Source: Hymenobacter swuensis DY53
Lineage (GTDB): Bacteria > Bacteroidota > Bacteroidia > Cytophagales > Hymenobacteraceae
Direction: 5' to 3'
NCBI RefSeq assembly: GCF_000576555.1
Contig: NZ_CP007145.1
Location: 1,116,001 to 1,180,000, forward strand
DNA length: 64,000 nucleotides
A program made the translations under genes and the position numbers. Every line of letters starts with the position of its first letter. The stretch's first letter is position 1. Of the stretch, positions 7,714 to 17,300 are shown piece by piece. The notes beneath the pieces are model-generated. The model was not told the origin of the DNA. It worked only from the letters and a program-made list of their open reading frames with translations, and searched no databases.

Positions 7714-9039
7714 TTACGCTTTCTGCACCTCCAGAATACCGGGCAGGTGAACGACTGTCGGCAGCTGGCCGGTGCGGGCGAAATCGGCCCAGAACTGGCG
7801 GACGGGGCGGCCGGCGGCTTCCACCTCGGGCCAAGCGGCCTCGCCCAGCAAAGGCACTGGTGCCCAGGCTGCGGCGGAGCCAAACAGCAACGGCAGGTCG
7901 ATGGTGTGGGCTCCGCCAAAGTCACTGCCTGGTGGGTGGTAGGGCACGGTAAAGAGGTAGGCTCGGCCGCCGGCGCGGGCGTGGCGGCGGGCAAAAACAG
8001 CGGCCGGACCCACGTAAATACGCCGCGAGCCGGCTGTAATGAGGGCCTGCAGCAGAGCTGGCGCCGGGCGAGGCAGCGTGAGCAGACGGCGCAGGCGTGG
8101 GGCAATGACGGCAAAGAACCGCAGCTCGTCGGCCGTAGTCCCAATCAGCACGTCGAACTGAGCCGCCACTGATTGCCAAGTCGCGTTGGCTTCGGCTTCG
8201 GGCGGCAGCGGAAATGCGCCGTACTGCACTCCAAACGGCATCCCGGCCTTCAGACCCGACCACCGGGCGGCCTGCTCCGCCCGCGGCTGAGCAGCCAATA
8301 CTTGTGCCAGCGGTGCATCGGGCAGTAGCGGCGTTACGGCCGCCGCCATGGCCCGCGTCATGCGGGCGCGGCCGGGGGCCAGGCCCAACGGAGCACTGTG
8401 TAGAATCACGCGCCGGAACAGCTTGGTCGCGCCCTCGGTCAGCATCAGGTGTGCCGCCGCGTCACCGCCCGAGGAGTGGCCCAGGAGCGTGACGCAGCCC
8501 GCGTCGCCCCCGAAGGCGGCAATGTTGCGCTGCACCCAGCGCAAAGCAGACAGCAAGTCGAGCAAGCCCAGGTTGGCGGGAGCGTGCTGGTGGCCCAGGA
8601 ACCCAAGCATGCCCAAGCGGTAGCTCACGGCCACTACCACCAGTTCCTGCTCGCGCACTAGCGGGGCGGGGTCATAGAAAGCCAGGTCGCCGGCCCCGCT
8701 TACGTATGAGCCCCCGTGAATCCAGACTAGCACCGGCCGCGCCGGGCCCGTTTGGTAGTTGGGCGGGGCCGTTACGGTCAGCCGCAGACAGTCTTCATCG
8801 AAGATGCGGCCGGCTAGGGCCGGCCCCAGCGCTTCCTGCAAAGCGGGGTCGGGTACCTGGGGGCAGGCCGGGCCGGGGGCCGTGGCTGGGCGCAGGTCGG
8901 GGTGAGCAGGCTCGTCGACGGGGGGCTGAAACCGGGCGGCGCGGGCGTAGCGGATGCCGCTGGCGCGCACTAGGCCGGCGTGGTAGTGGCCCAGCAGCGG
9001 GCTGTCGGGAGTCAGGAACAGGGGAGCAGAATCAGCCAT
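7714..9039 (-). CDS. Type B carboxylesterase / para-nitrobenzyl esterase-like
   Basis: 441 residues, somewhat short for the family (usually about 480-550), without a signal peptide. Alpha/beta hydrolase features: oxyanion-hole motif HGGSYVSG at 108-115, EDCLRL (82-87) typical of type B esterases, nucleophile elbow G187-H-S189-S-G191, and a C-terminal catalytic-histidine region with HTIDLPLLFG. The elbow is G-H-S-S-G rather than the family's usual G-E-S-A-G. The reaction is ester hydrolysis; substrate unknown. It starts 86 bp after the DUF983 gene on the same strand, so the two may be co-transcribed. Confidence 0.88.
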   Translation of the reverse strand: MADSAPLFLTPDSPLLGHYHAGLVRASGIRYARAARFQPPVDEPAHPDLRPATAPGPACPQVPDPALQEALGPALAGRIFDEDCLRLTVTAPPNYQTGPARPVLVWIHGGSYVSGAGDLAFYDPAPLVREQELVVVAVSYRLGMLGFLGHQHAPANLGLLDLLSALRWVQRNIAAFGGDAGCVTLLGHSSGGDAAAHLMLTEGATKLFRRVILHSAPLGLAPGRARMTRAMAAAVTPLLPDAPLAQVLAAQPRAEQAARWSGLKAGMPFGVQYGAFPLPPEAEANATWQSVAAQFDVLIGTTADELRFFAVIAPRLRRLLTLPRPAPALLQALITAGSRRIYVGPAAVFARRHARAGGRAYLFTVPYHPPGSDFGGAHTIDLPLLFGSAAAWAPVPLLGEAAWPEVEAAGRPVRQFWADFARTGQLPTVVHLPGILEVQKA

Positions 9040-9126
9040 ACGGTAGGGGTAACAATTCGGCCGGAGCCGCCTTGCATACCGCCGGCCGGGCGGTGGGGTT
9101 GCCGGAGCTGAAGCTGCCGAGCCGGT

Positions 9127-9537
9127 TTACCGCCGGGTTGCGGGAGCCGCCCCGGCCCGGTAGCGCGTGTCGTAGTCGATACCGCCGAACAGGTAGAGCA
9201 GCACGGTGCGGGAGTAGCGCAGGCTCAGGGGCGTGAGCAGTACGGCCGCTACAGCCACGCTGGTCACGTACACCCACACGGCCGGATCGTGCAGCAAGTG
9301 GTACACCAGAAAGCCCGTTATCAGCATGATGGCCGTGGAAAACGCGTAGCTGATGTACATGGCACCCCAGAAAAAACCGGGCTCGGGCTCGTAGTGCTGC
9401 CCGCACACGGGGCAGTCGGCGGGCATTTCGGCAAAGCGGGTGACATGGAGGGCCGAAGTGGTGAACAGCGGGCCCTGGTGGCAGCGCGGGCAGCGTTGTT
9501 GCAGCAGGGCCAGGGCAGTCGAATCAGAAGTTGTCAT
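9127..9537 (-). CDS. DUF983 membrane protein
   Basis: 136 residues. The start at 9537 gives the usual DUF983 N-terminus: a zinc-ribbon-like pair C16-P-R-C19 and C42-P-V-C45, then two membrane segments (about 57-80 and 86-105) and a short C-terminal cytosolic tail. An open frame continues 30 codons upstream but is unlike the family. DUF983 proteins are widespread in Bacteroidota and Alphaproteobacteria. Their function is not established. The zinc ribbon suggests metal binding or a structural role. Confidence 0.85.
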   Translation of the reverse strand: MTTSDSTALALLQQRCPRCHQGPLFTTSALHVTRFAEMPADCPVCGQHYEPEPGFFWGAMYISYAFSTAIMLITGFLVYHLLHDPAVWVYVTSVAVAAVLLTPLSLRYSRTVLLYLFGGIDYDTRYRAGAAPATRR

Positions 9538-9674
9538 GCGCGCGGGAGAAGCCGTTGGAGCTTCATGACAAAGGTAAAATGCGCCCCGCGTGCCAGTAAG
9601 AGGCGTTTGCGGGTTTATCTGGCACAAATCAACGGAAAGCCGCAGGAATGTGTCATGGCGAGTGAAAAGTACAT

Positions 9675-10583
9675 CTACTGCTTCTCTGGCACGTCATTCC
9701 CCGGCAGGCTCGGAATGACGTTCTTCTTCTCACTTCTCGCCTCCGCCGGGGTCTGGCCGGTGTGTTTGCGGAAGTAGCGGCCGAAGTAGGAAGCATCCTC
9801 GAAGCCCAGCGTATCGGCTACCTGGGCGACGGTGGCATTGGTGTGGCGCAGCAGGCGGCGGGCCTCCAGCAGTACCCGCTCCTGGATGAGGGTGCTGGCG
9901 GTTTTGCCCAGGTGGCGGCGGCACAGCGCGTTGAGGTGGTTGGGCGAGACGTGGAGCCAGTCGGCGTACTGCTGCACGGCACGCTGCTGGCGGAAGTGCT
10001 GGTTGAGCAGGCTGCCGAACTCCCGGAGCAACTGCTGGGCGTGGCGGGGCTCTTCGGTGGGCCGGGGCGGGGTGGTGGGGTAGTGGCGGGCGGCCAGCTC
10101 CAAAGTCAGCAGTAGGTAGGCCCGGAATACCTCGTTCTGCTGCGCGGCGGGGGTAATGTGCTCCTGCCACATCTGCTCCAGCAGGGGCCGTAACTCGTTA
10201 TCGGGGGCTGGCAGCTGCAGGACCGGGGCGTGGGCATGGTCGAAGAACGGGTACTCGAACAGGCGGTTGCCGGGGTAGCGCAGCAGGTAGAATTCAGCCT
10301 CGAATAGCACCACGTAGCCCTGGGCATCGGCCGAGAGCTGCCAGTGATGCACCTGACCCGGCGTCATGAAAAACACGCTGCCGGGTTGCAACTCGTAGGT
10401 CACCAGATCAATGGTATGGGTGCCGTGGCCGTGGGTGACGTAGAGCAGCAGGTAAAAATCGTGGGCGTGGGGCTGGCTCACGCCGGGGAAGTTGGCCACA
10501 TGCTGGGCCAGCCGCTCCAGGTACCACGGCCGCCGCGCCCGCCCCTGCGGAAACGACTCCAGCGTGAAAACAGGTAGAGACAT
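9675..10583 (-). CDS. AraC-family transcriptional regulator with cupin-like sensor domain
   Basis: 302 residues from the ATG at 10583. An N-terminal cupin-type AraC ligand-binding domain lies at about 1-150 (HAHDFYLLLYVTHG, PGQVHHW). A C-terminal double helix-turn-helix lies at about 200-285, ending in the canonical GFEDASYFGRYFRKHTGQTP. The last 15 or so residues (KKNVIPSLPGNDVPEKQ) are not part of the HTH domain and are encoded by a copy of the family-B intergenic repeat at 9691-9721, so the stop codon lies beyond the repeat. Likely a local or carbon-source regulator; target genes unknown. Confidence 0.9.
   Translation of the reverse strand: MSLPVFTLESFPQGRARRPWYLERLAQHVANFPGVSQPHAHDFYLLLYVTHGHGTHTIDLVTYELQPGSVFFMTPGQVHHWQLSADAQGYVVLFEAEFYLLRYPGNRLFEYPFFDHAHAPVLQLPAPDNELRPLLEQMWQEHITPAAQQNEVFRAYLLLTLELAARHYPTTPPRPTEEPRHAQQLLREFGSLLNQHFRQQRAVQQYADWLHVSPNHLNALCRRHLGKTASTLIQERVLLEARRLLRHTNATVAQVADTLGFEDASYFGRYFRKHTGQTPAEARSEKKNVIPSLPGNDVPEKQ
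9691..9721. repeat. Family-B repeat copy inside the 3' end of the AraC gene
   Basis: Inverted arms 9691-9700 and 9712-9721 match the arms of the repeat at 5894-5928. The element lies within the reading frame of the AraC regulator and supplies its last residues. Confidence 0.8.
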
Positions 10584-10617
10584 GGGTACAGGGTAAGAGG
10601 GTAGGAGAGGAATACTG

Positions 10618-10737
10618 AACGTCATTCCGAGCGAAGCCGAGGAATTTCGCGTGCTGACTTTGGAGTGGTAACCAGACGTCGTGGTGGTAACCAGGCAAAG
10701 TAGTAGAGCGAATACGGCTACGCTCAGCGTGATAATC
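10618..10737. repeat. Family-B intergenic repeat, longer and degenerate copy
   Basis: Starts with GAACGTCATTCCGAGCGAAG and continues with the GAGGAATTTCGCGTGCTGA word that also forms the stem of the element at 38108-38168. Two GTGGTAACCAG words follow. It fills most of the gap between the AraC gene and the next minus-strand gene. Confidence 0.65.
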
Positions 10738-10747
10738 TACCGCCATC

Positions 10748-11212
10748 TTACTCTCCCTCAAACCGGCGCAGACGCTTTTTACTGAGTTCATAGCTGATAA
10801 TGGCCGGCACGTAGAACGTAACATCGGCTAGGAGCTTGGCCAGCAGGATGCCGCCACTGCGGCTGCCCACGAGGCGGGGCAGCCAGTACATCAGAGCGGG
10901 GCGAATGAGCAGACTGTCGAGCACCTCTGCCGGGCCGAATTCTACTGCCAATGCCCGCACATTCTGCCCGAAGGTACGGCGGGTGTAGCGGCGGCCGGCG
11001 GCGCGCAGGTGGCGGCGTGTCTGGCGCACATCCTGGCCCAGCAGCCACCCGAAGTAGGCCACGTTGCCGGCCCAGGTGCCGGCCAGGGCCGCCCGCAGCT
11101 CCTGCCCCGGAAACAGGTGCCAGGTCAAACCCGCCCCGGCCAGCGTGGCCACCACCGACAATACCTCAGCCGGCAGGTAACGGCGAGCCCACTCGCGGAT
11201 TTTCGCCTTCAT
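10748..11212 (-). CDS. Hypothetical membrane protein
   Basis: 154 residues from the ATG at 11212 (MKAKIREWARRYLPAEVLS). Two or three hydrophobic segments are visible: about 17-35, 40-55 and 95-140, the last interrupted by charged residues. A basic stretch (RQTRRHLRAAGRRYTRR) follows the second. The tail is strongly charged (SKKRLRRFEGE). I do not recognise a family. It is divergent from a membrane-anchored AraC gene with 64 bp between starts, so the two could be co-regulated. A -7-like box lies at 11254-11261. Confidence 0.65.
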   Translation of the reverse strand: MKAKIREWARRYLPAEVLSVVATLAGAGLTWHLFPGQELRAALAGTWAGNVAYFGWLLGQDVRQTRRHLRAAGRRYTRRTFGQNVRALAVEFGPAEVLDSLLIRPALMYWLPRLVGSRSGGILLAKLLADVTFYVPAIISYELSKKRLRRFEGE

Positions 11213-11235
11213 TCGGACTGGAAAAAAGAAACGGC

Positions 11236-11261
11236 TACTTTGCCGACCCCGACCAAAGATA
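11236..11261. promoter_or_regulatory. Divergent promoter region with two -7-type boxes
   Basis: On the minus strand TATCTTTG (11254-11261) is an exact match to the Bacteroidota -7 consensus TAnnTTTG, 42 bp upstream of the ATG at 11212. On the plus strand TACTTTG (11236-11242) is a one-base-shorter variant, 34 bp upstream of the ATG at 11277. The two promoters would overlap. -33 elements are not clear. Confidence 0.5.
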
Positions 11262-11276
11262 CCGCCGCCCGCTGCT

Positions 11277-12452
11277 ATGCAAATCCCGTTTACTCCGCTG
11301 GTATTGGTGCTGTGGGCCGTGGTGGCGCAGGCCCTGCTGGCGGCTGGCCTGCTGTGGGTAGCCCCGGCCAACCGCCTGCCCAACCGGTTTCTGGCCTTGC
11401 TGATGCTGAGTATTGCCCTGTGGCTGCTGGATGGTTTTTTTCGGGTGGCCAACATCTACGGGCAGAACGCTAACTGGTACTTCACGCCCATTTACTACTC
11501 GTTTGCCTTTGGACCGCTGCTGTATTTCTACGTGCGTAGCCTGGTAAATCATACGTTCCAATTCAGGTTCCGGCATCTGGTGCATTTCGGGCCGGTGCTG
11601 GTGCAGGCGGCGCTGTACGGGTGGTTGCGGCTGCAATCCTACCCCGAGCGGTTGTGGTTCTGGGAGCAGGTGCACCGGCCCGTTACGTACCGCATAGAGT
11701 TCATCGGCACCTGGGTTTCGCTCACGCTGTACCTGCTGCTGAGTCTGCGGGTGCTGCGCGGGTACCGGCGGTGGCTGGTGGAGAACTTCTCGGAAGTATC
11801 CCGACTGCGGCTGTGGTGGCTGCGGGTGTTGCTGGTATTGGTGGGGCTGGTGAGTGCGCAGTGGCTGCTAGAAGTAGTAGTGCGCGAGTTTTTCGGACTT
11901 TACTATCAGTACGACTACTCCACCGAACTGCTGGGCGGGGTGCTGTTTCTGATTGGGGTAGTGGGCCTGCGCCAGGCCGATATGCAGGCCGTTCGGTTCG
12001 AGCCGGAAGCAGAGCCAGAACCAACCAGGCTGCCCAAGGCGGCCGAAATCGGAGCTGCCGAGGAAATCCCGCCGCCACCCGCTGTGGCAGATGGCACGGT
12101 AGCCGCCAACCCGCCGGCTGTGGATGCGGCGGTGCTGGCGCGCATCCGGCACGCGCTGGAAGCGGAGCGAATCTACCTCAACCCCACGCTCACGCTGGCC
12201 GAGCTGTCGGCGCACACGGGGCTTGCTCCGCGGCTTATTTCCTTCACCGTTAACCAGGGCTTCGGGCAGAGCTTCAACGACGTGGTGAACGGCTACCGGG
12301 TGGCCGAGGTGAAGCGCCGCCTGGCCACCCCGGATGCCCAGCGCCTCACGCTGCTGGGCATTGCGCTGGAAAGTGGCTTCAACTCCAAAACTACCTTCAA
12401 CCGCATCTTCAAGCAGTTCACCGGCGTGGCGCCCCGAGAGTGGCAGGGGTAG
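11277..12452 (+). CDS. AraC-type regulator with multi-TM N-terminal domain
   Basis: 391 residues. The N-terminal 230 residues form about seven hydrophobic helices, with conserved features of the family such as YYSFAFGPLLYFYVRSL. A Glu/Pro/Ala-rich linker (about 240-280) leads to an AraC HTH domain (about 285-391). The recognition region ESGFNSKTTFNRIFKQFTG and terminal PREW are canonical. Such proteins are common in Bacteroidota and presumably sense a membrane or envelope signal. Ligand unknown. Divergent from a hypothetical membrane protein gene. Confidence 0.88.
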   Translation: MQIPFTPLVLVLWAVVAQALLAAGLLWVAPANRLPNRFLALLMLSIALWLLDGFFRVANIYGQNANWYFTPIYYSFAFGPLLYFYVRSLVNHTFQFRFRHLVHFGPVLVQAALYGWLRLQSYPERLWFWEQVHRPVTYRIEFIGTWVSLTLYLLLSLRVLRGYRRWLVENFSEVSRLRLWWLRVLLVLVGLVSAQWLLEVVVREFFGLYYQYDYSTELLGGVLFLIGVVGLRQADMQAVRFEPEAEPEPTRLPKAAEIGAAEEIPPPPAVADGTVAANPPAVDAAVLARIRHALEAERIYLNPTLTLAELSAHTGLAPRLISFTVNQGFGQSFNDVVNGYRVAEVKRRLATPDAQRLTLLGIALESGFNSKTTFNRIFKQFTGVAPREWQG

Positions 12453-12479
12453 GGTGTGGGAGAGGGTAGGAGGTTAGGC

Positions 12480-12644
12480 GTTGTCATTGCGAGCAGCGCG
12501 AAGCAATCCTTCCTTCACACAGCGCAAACCCCTGAAATGCAGAAAGCCCCTGACGTCCGTGCTGGCGTCAGGGGCTTTTGCATAGGTCGATGTTTAGTGC
12601 CCTGAAAAGGACGGATTGGTTCGACTCCGCCTCGCAATGACAAC
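12480..12644. repeat. Composite family-A intergenic repeat, copy 1
   Basis: 165-bp element with perfect 14-bp terminal inverted repeats (12480-12493 GTTGTCATTGCGAG and 12631-12644). A central perfect 13-bp stem (12543-12555 and 12566-12578) has the arm word AAAGCCCCTGACG. The same architecture and words recur at 32958-33174, 40171-40354 and 51690-51885. The central stem plus T-run could terminate transcription in either direction. Confidence 0.9.
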
Positions 12645-12721
12645 TTCTGCCCCCTCACCCTCACACCCTCAAACAGGCCCCATATCATGAATTGGGGCGT
12701 ACCAGGGCGGTATATGGGGCG

Positions 12722-12749
12722 TTTGCGGGAGAGGAGCATGTCACCTTTG
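12722..12749 (+). promoter_or_regulatory. Candidate Bacteroidota promoter
   Basis: TTTG at 12722-12725 (-33-like) is 16 bp upstream of CACCTTTG at 12742-12749, one mismatch from TAnnTTTG. The following ATG is at 12778. Spacer is slightly shorter than the usual 19-20 bp. Confidence 0.4.
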
Positions 12750-12777
12750 GGACGTTCAATAACCACTCCCAAACCCC

Positions 12778-13296
12778 ATGAAGACGCTCCTGTTGCTGCT
12801 GGCCCTGGCCGCCTCTTCCGCCACCCCACTACTGGCCCAGACCGCCCCTTCCGCCTGGACGGACCCCCGCCGCGTGCTGCCCGATAAGCTGCGGCAGGTG
12901 CCGGTGGGCCTCACGCTCTGGCACACGCCCAACCCCAATTTCCCCGAGCCCAACCCTGAGCAGCCGGGTGGCTACGTGTGGAAGCATAGCACCATGTTAC
13001 GCTCTGAAGTGGGGAAGCTGACGATAGTAGAGTGCGGCAGCTTTATCTGGTACGACGCCACCGGCTGGAAGCAGAACCTGACCCAGACGCCCGCCGAGTT
13101 TGCCGAGCTGTTCCAGTGCCCCGGCGGTCGGCTGCGGCCCGGCCGCACCTACACCTTCGCCAAAAACTACCGCTTCGCCGACAACGCCCGCCAGCTCTAC
13201 GGCGGCGACGCGCTCTGGTACATCCTGGCCCGCGACCAAGCCGGCCGGCTCTACAAAGGCCTGGGCCTGCTGGAAACCGAAGCTACTCCGCGCTAA
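12778..13296 (+). CDS. Secreted hypothetical protein
   Basis: 172 residues with a clear signal peptide (MKTLLLLLALAASSATPLLAQ, cleavage after residue 21). The mature part has no family I recognise. It is rich in aromatic residues and contains GSFIWYDATGWKQNL and a C-terminal ALWYILARDQAGRLYKGLG block. One Cys pair (C86 and C114 region) could form a disulfide. It precedes a YceI-family gene by 45 bp on the same strand, so the two may form an operon of periplasmic proteins. Confidence 0.7.
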   Translation: MKTLLLLLALAASSATPLLAQTAPSAWTDPRRVLPDKLRQVPVGLTLWHTPNPNFPEPNPEQPGGYVWKHSTMLRSEVGKLTIVECGSFIWYDATGWKQNLTQTPAEFAELFQCPGGRLRPGRTYTFAKNYRFADNARQLYGGDALWYILARDQAGRLYKGLGLLETEATPR

Positions 13297-13341
13297 CCCG
13301 AACCGCTCCACCTGATACTCACCCTGTAGCCCGTCCCACGT

Positions 13342-13899
13342 ATGAAAACGCTATTCACCCTGCTTCTCTTGTTTCTGCTGCTCGCCGCCCGGCCCGCTAC
13401 CGACACGTACCAAATCAACCCCACCGCCAGCCGCGTCACCTGGACCGGCTATGCCGAGGTGGGAAGCTACGCGCCTTCCGGTACCGTGCAGCTGCGCCAG
13501 GGCCAATTCGCTTATGATGGCCGCACCTTGCGCGCTGGCCGGTTTGAGTTCGATATGCGCACCATTGAGCAGGAGCAAGTCCAACTGGCCGAACACCTGC
13601 GCGGCCCCGATTTCTTCGACGTGGCCAGATATCCAACGGCCGTTTTCGTGCTGCGCGAAGTCAGGGCCGGCCGGGCCAGCGGCCAGCTCACGCTGCGCGG
13701 CGTAACCCGGCCGGTACAGTTCCCGCTCACGCTGACCCCGCTCCCCGGCGGGCAGCTTCGCGCTACCGGTACCGTCACGCTCGACCGGACGCAGTTCGGC
13801 ATCAACCACAATTCCAGCAGCTTTTTCCAGAACCTGGGCAGTTACGCTATCCGCAATGAGTTTACGCTGGCTTTCGAGGTGGTGGCAGCCCGCCGGTAG
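13342..13899 (+). CDS. YceI-family periplasmic protein
   Basis: 185 residues with a signal peptide at 1-18. YceI features: YQINPTASRVTWTG at the start of the mature chain, FEFDMRTIEQEQ, DFFDVARYPTAVFVL, a TLRGVTRPVQFPLTL block, and FGINHNSSSFFQNLG near the end. YceI proteins are lipocalin-like and bind isoprenoid-type lipids. The precise role here is unknown. Probably co-transcribed with the preceding secreted protein gene. Confidence 0.9.
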   Translation: MKTLFTLLLLFLLLAARPATDTYQINPTASRVTWTGYAEVGSYAPSGTVQLRQGQFAYDGRTLRAGRFEFDMRTIEQEQVQLAEHLRGPDFFDVARYPTAVFVLREVRAGRASGQLTLRGVTRPVQFPLTLTPLPGGQLRATGTVTLDRTQFGINHNSSSFFQNLGSYAIRNEFTLAFEVVAARR

Positions 13900-13977
13900 G
13901 GGCTACGGGCAACGCCAGCGGCCTAGGCGGCGTACAGTTTCTGACAGCTGTGTTCCGTCCCTAAACCCCACTGACCT

Positions 13978-14319
13978 ATGAATCACAACGCCCGCATAGA
14001 AGAAACCATTCAGAACATCTATGATGCGCTGGAGAACCACCACAACCATCCCGTTGAAAACGGTATCGGGTACATCGACGGCTGGATTTCGGCCCTCGAC
14101 GGCCTCGGGGGCACGGCCCTGACCGGCCTGCAAGCCGAGCTGCGAAACCTGCGCGGCCACGTGGAGCGCGACGACCGGGCCGCTATTGCAGGCTCGTTGC
14201 AGCACCTGGGCCAAGAAACATCCCTTATTGCCCGCAACCTTCACGATGCCACTGGCGACCAGCTCCGTCACCTGGGCCAGACGCTCATCACTGCTGCCGG
14301 CAACCTGAAAGTCAGCTAA
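13978..14319 (+). CDS. Small helical hypothetical protein
   Basis: 113 residues, no signal peptide or membrane segment. The sequence is strongly amphipathic and helical, with many His, Leu and Ala residues (IYDALENHHNHPVENGIGYIDGW, LQHLGQETSLIARNLHDATG). It resembles no family I can name. Two similar halves of helix-turn-helix-like spacing are possible. It has its own 78-bp upstream gap and ends in a strong terminator, so it is probably expressed as a single gene. Confidence 0.65.
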   Translation: MNHNARIEETIQNIYDALENHHNHPVENGIGYIDGWISALDGLGGTALTGLQAELRNLRGHVERDDRAAIAGSLQHLGQETSLIARNLHDATGDQLRHLGQTLITAAGNLKVS

Positions 14320-14344
14320 ACGGCCAGCCTCGCATCAAGCACAA

Positions 14345-14379
14345 AAAAAGCCCCGACACAGAACGTGTCGGGGCTTTTT
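14345..14379. terminator. Bidirectional terminator between convergent genes
   Basis: Perfect 15-bp inverted repeat (14345-14359 and 14365-14379) with a 5-nt loop. The outer ends are A5/T5, serving the plus-strand small gene and the minus-strand giant gene. Confidence 0.92.
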
Positions 14380-14394
14380 GCTTTGAGCGACGGC

Positions 14395-17300
14395 TTAGCG
14401 CTGCACCACAATCTGCTGGTGTAGTACCTGTCCGTCCAGGACCAGGCGAAGGGTGTACACGCCCGTAGGCAGGTTAGCTACCGACAGGTGGATATCCGAG
14501 CCGACGGCGGCGGCCAGCGGGCGACTAAGCTCCTGCACCGTGCGGCCCTGGGCATCAAACAGCCAGCCCTGGGCCTTGCCGTACGGGCCGCTCAGGCGTA
14601 CCGTTAGCTGATCGGCGGCCGGGTTCGGGAACACCAGAGCCGTGAGCGACGAGGTGACGCCGGGAACCTGCACCGTCTGCACGGCGGAAAGGGAACTGGT
14701 GCCATCCAGATCCACCTGGCGCAGGCGGTAGTACACCACCGAACGGGCGTAGCGGGCCAGGTTGGCATCCGTGAGCTTGTACTCCTGCGCCTGGGTGCTG
14801 GTGCCGTGGCCCGTTACGCGGCCAATGGCCCGGAACGTGCGCCCATCCACGCTGCTTTCCACCTCGAAATATGCGTTGTTCAACTCCTGAGCCGTGGCCC
14901 ACTGCAGCAGCGCGTCGTTGCCTTTGCGCTCGGCCGTGAAGCGCACCAACTTTACTGGCAGCGGCGAGCTGCCGTAGGTGCCAATGAACGTCTGACTGAA
15001 CGAGTTAACCGGGAAGGTTACCGTGCTGGCCGCCGCGTTGGCCGCCGTAGCCGAAATGGGTGCATCGAAGGCTCCGTCGCTGTTGCTGCCACGCTTGTAG
15101 AGCTTCAGGTTGGAAGGCGTTGCGGCGTCACCAGCACTGATCAGGCCCGGGTCGAGGGTATAGGTAACAGCGGCCGTGAAGGTGTTATCATTGTATTTAT
15201 CCACAATCCAGTAAGCCCGGGTGTGGGTGCTGCGTAGGTTCGGGTCACTCACTGGCGTGCCCAGCGGCGTGCCTTCCAGTCGGGCTACTACCACGTCGTA
15301 CGGCGCACCGGCAACAGCCGTGAAGTTGATGGCCACGTTGGTGCCCGAGAATGAGTAGTTGCCAGTACCGGTAACTGACTGCAGATTGCTGACCCCGGCA
15401 CCTACGGGAGCCGTGCTGGTCACGCGGGTCGCGCCGGTAAGCGTACCCACCGCGCCCGAAATACCATCGGTGGTCGTTGTGCCGGCATCGTTGAATTGCG
15501 CATACGATACCAGGCCAGTTTCGGTGCCCGAGAGTGTCAAGTGCCGGAGCTGCCGAAGCTCTGTTGCATTCAGGGCTTGGTTCCACTGGCTTACTTCATC
15601 AATATCACCGGGGAAGTTGTTGCTACCCGAGGCCGCTACGTTGCCGATGTAGTTGACGCGCGTGGCAGCCGGAGTGCCACTGGCGCCGCCACTGCTCAGA
15701 GCTACCCCGTCGAGGTACAACGTCAGGGAACTGCCCGTGTAGGTAGCCGCTACGTGGTGCCACTCGTTGGCTGATACAGTATTAGGGCCGGTTTGACGAC
15801 TCACTGTAGCGGTACCCGTGCCGAAGCCCGCGCCCAGGCGGCCGTTGCCGGTTACGTAGATATACGGCGCGGCCGAGTTGCTAGTGCCGTTGCCCAGCAC
15901 GTAGTAGTTAGTGCTGCCCGTACCAATGGCCGGCTTGATCCACGCCACTTGGGTGTAGGCGCCGTTCGTGCCGGTGTTCAGCAGCGGGGCTGGGGTAGTG
16001 CTGGCGCTGAAGTCCACGTATCCAGAGGTAGCATCCCCGGTGAAGCGCAACGCGGTGCCCGCCACGCGGCTGATCCGCACAATCTGGCGGTTGCCGGCTG
16101 GGTCCGGGGTGCTGGGGTTTCTCGTGCTCGGGAACGATCCGTCGAACAAGGTGAAGCTTGGTGCGGTGGCATCAAGTACGTTACCAATCGTCGCGCCGGG
16201 GGCCACGTCGTACACCAGCCAGAAGTAGTTCGTGCCGTTGACGAGTTGCCGGTTACCGCCAATGGTGAAGCTGCCGTTGGGACTGGCCGTGGCGGAGCCG
16301 AACTGGTTAGTGGCGGCGAAGGTATTGCTGGTACCAGTGTAGTACACGCGGGCTGCCGCAATATCAGCCGGGCTGGTGCTGCCGGTCGTGGTGAACGTGA
16401 ACGAGGTGGCGCTAATCGGTGCATCCGGCCCGCCGCCAATGACGATGGCGACCTGCAGAATGGCTTGGTTGGTGCTGCCAGCTACCACGCGCGCCGTGCT
16501 GGCCTGTGTGGCCGCGCTGCTGCTATAGGTAGCGGGTACCTGCACCGTGAACGTGTTGGTGGGGCTGGGGGCACTCACCAGTTGGCCGGGGAGCTGGGCC
16601 GTAGCATACACTGTGTGGGTTCCGCTGGTCAGGGGCGGCAGGCCGGAGTAGGTCCGGATCCAGGTGCCGCCCGAGTTGGGGGTGACGGCTGCGCCAACCT
16701 GCACCCCATCAATGTACACCCGTACCGTGCTGCCAACCACGGCCGAGCCCAGGGAAGTGGGGGTACTATTGGTCGTGGCGCCGTTGGAGGGGATGGTGAC
16801 AGTCGGGGCCGCTGTCTGGGGCTGGTTGTAGGTAACGCTGTACGCGTTGCTGGCCGAGTTCGGGGTGTTGTTGGCATCTTGGGCTACACCGGCCACCAGG
16901 CTTACCGTAGTAGCCGTGCCGGGCGTGGTGGGCGTCACCGTGAAGGTGTAAGGCCCCGCGCCGCTGCCGCTGAAGCTGCCGGTAGTCACGGTACCGTCGG
17001 TCACGGTCACGTCGGCATCGGTAAAGCTGGTGCCCACACTCGCGGAGAAGCTCACTGAGAAAGGAATCGGGCTGGTGGTGGTCGTGCTGCCCGTAGCGGC
17101 GGCCGAGGAGCTGACGGTGGCCGTCAGGGCCGGAGCCGTCACGCTGAATGAGGCCGAAGTGAAGGTGTCGTACGTCGGAATGTTGTTGGGCTGGATGTTG
17201 CCCACGAACACGTCGTTCACGAATACGTTCAACCGTTGGTCAAGCGAGGTGTAGTTGCGCTGGATGGTCCGGAAGCGGACCTGGTAGCTGCCCGTAGGTA

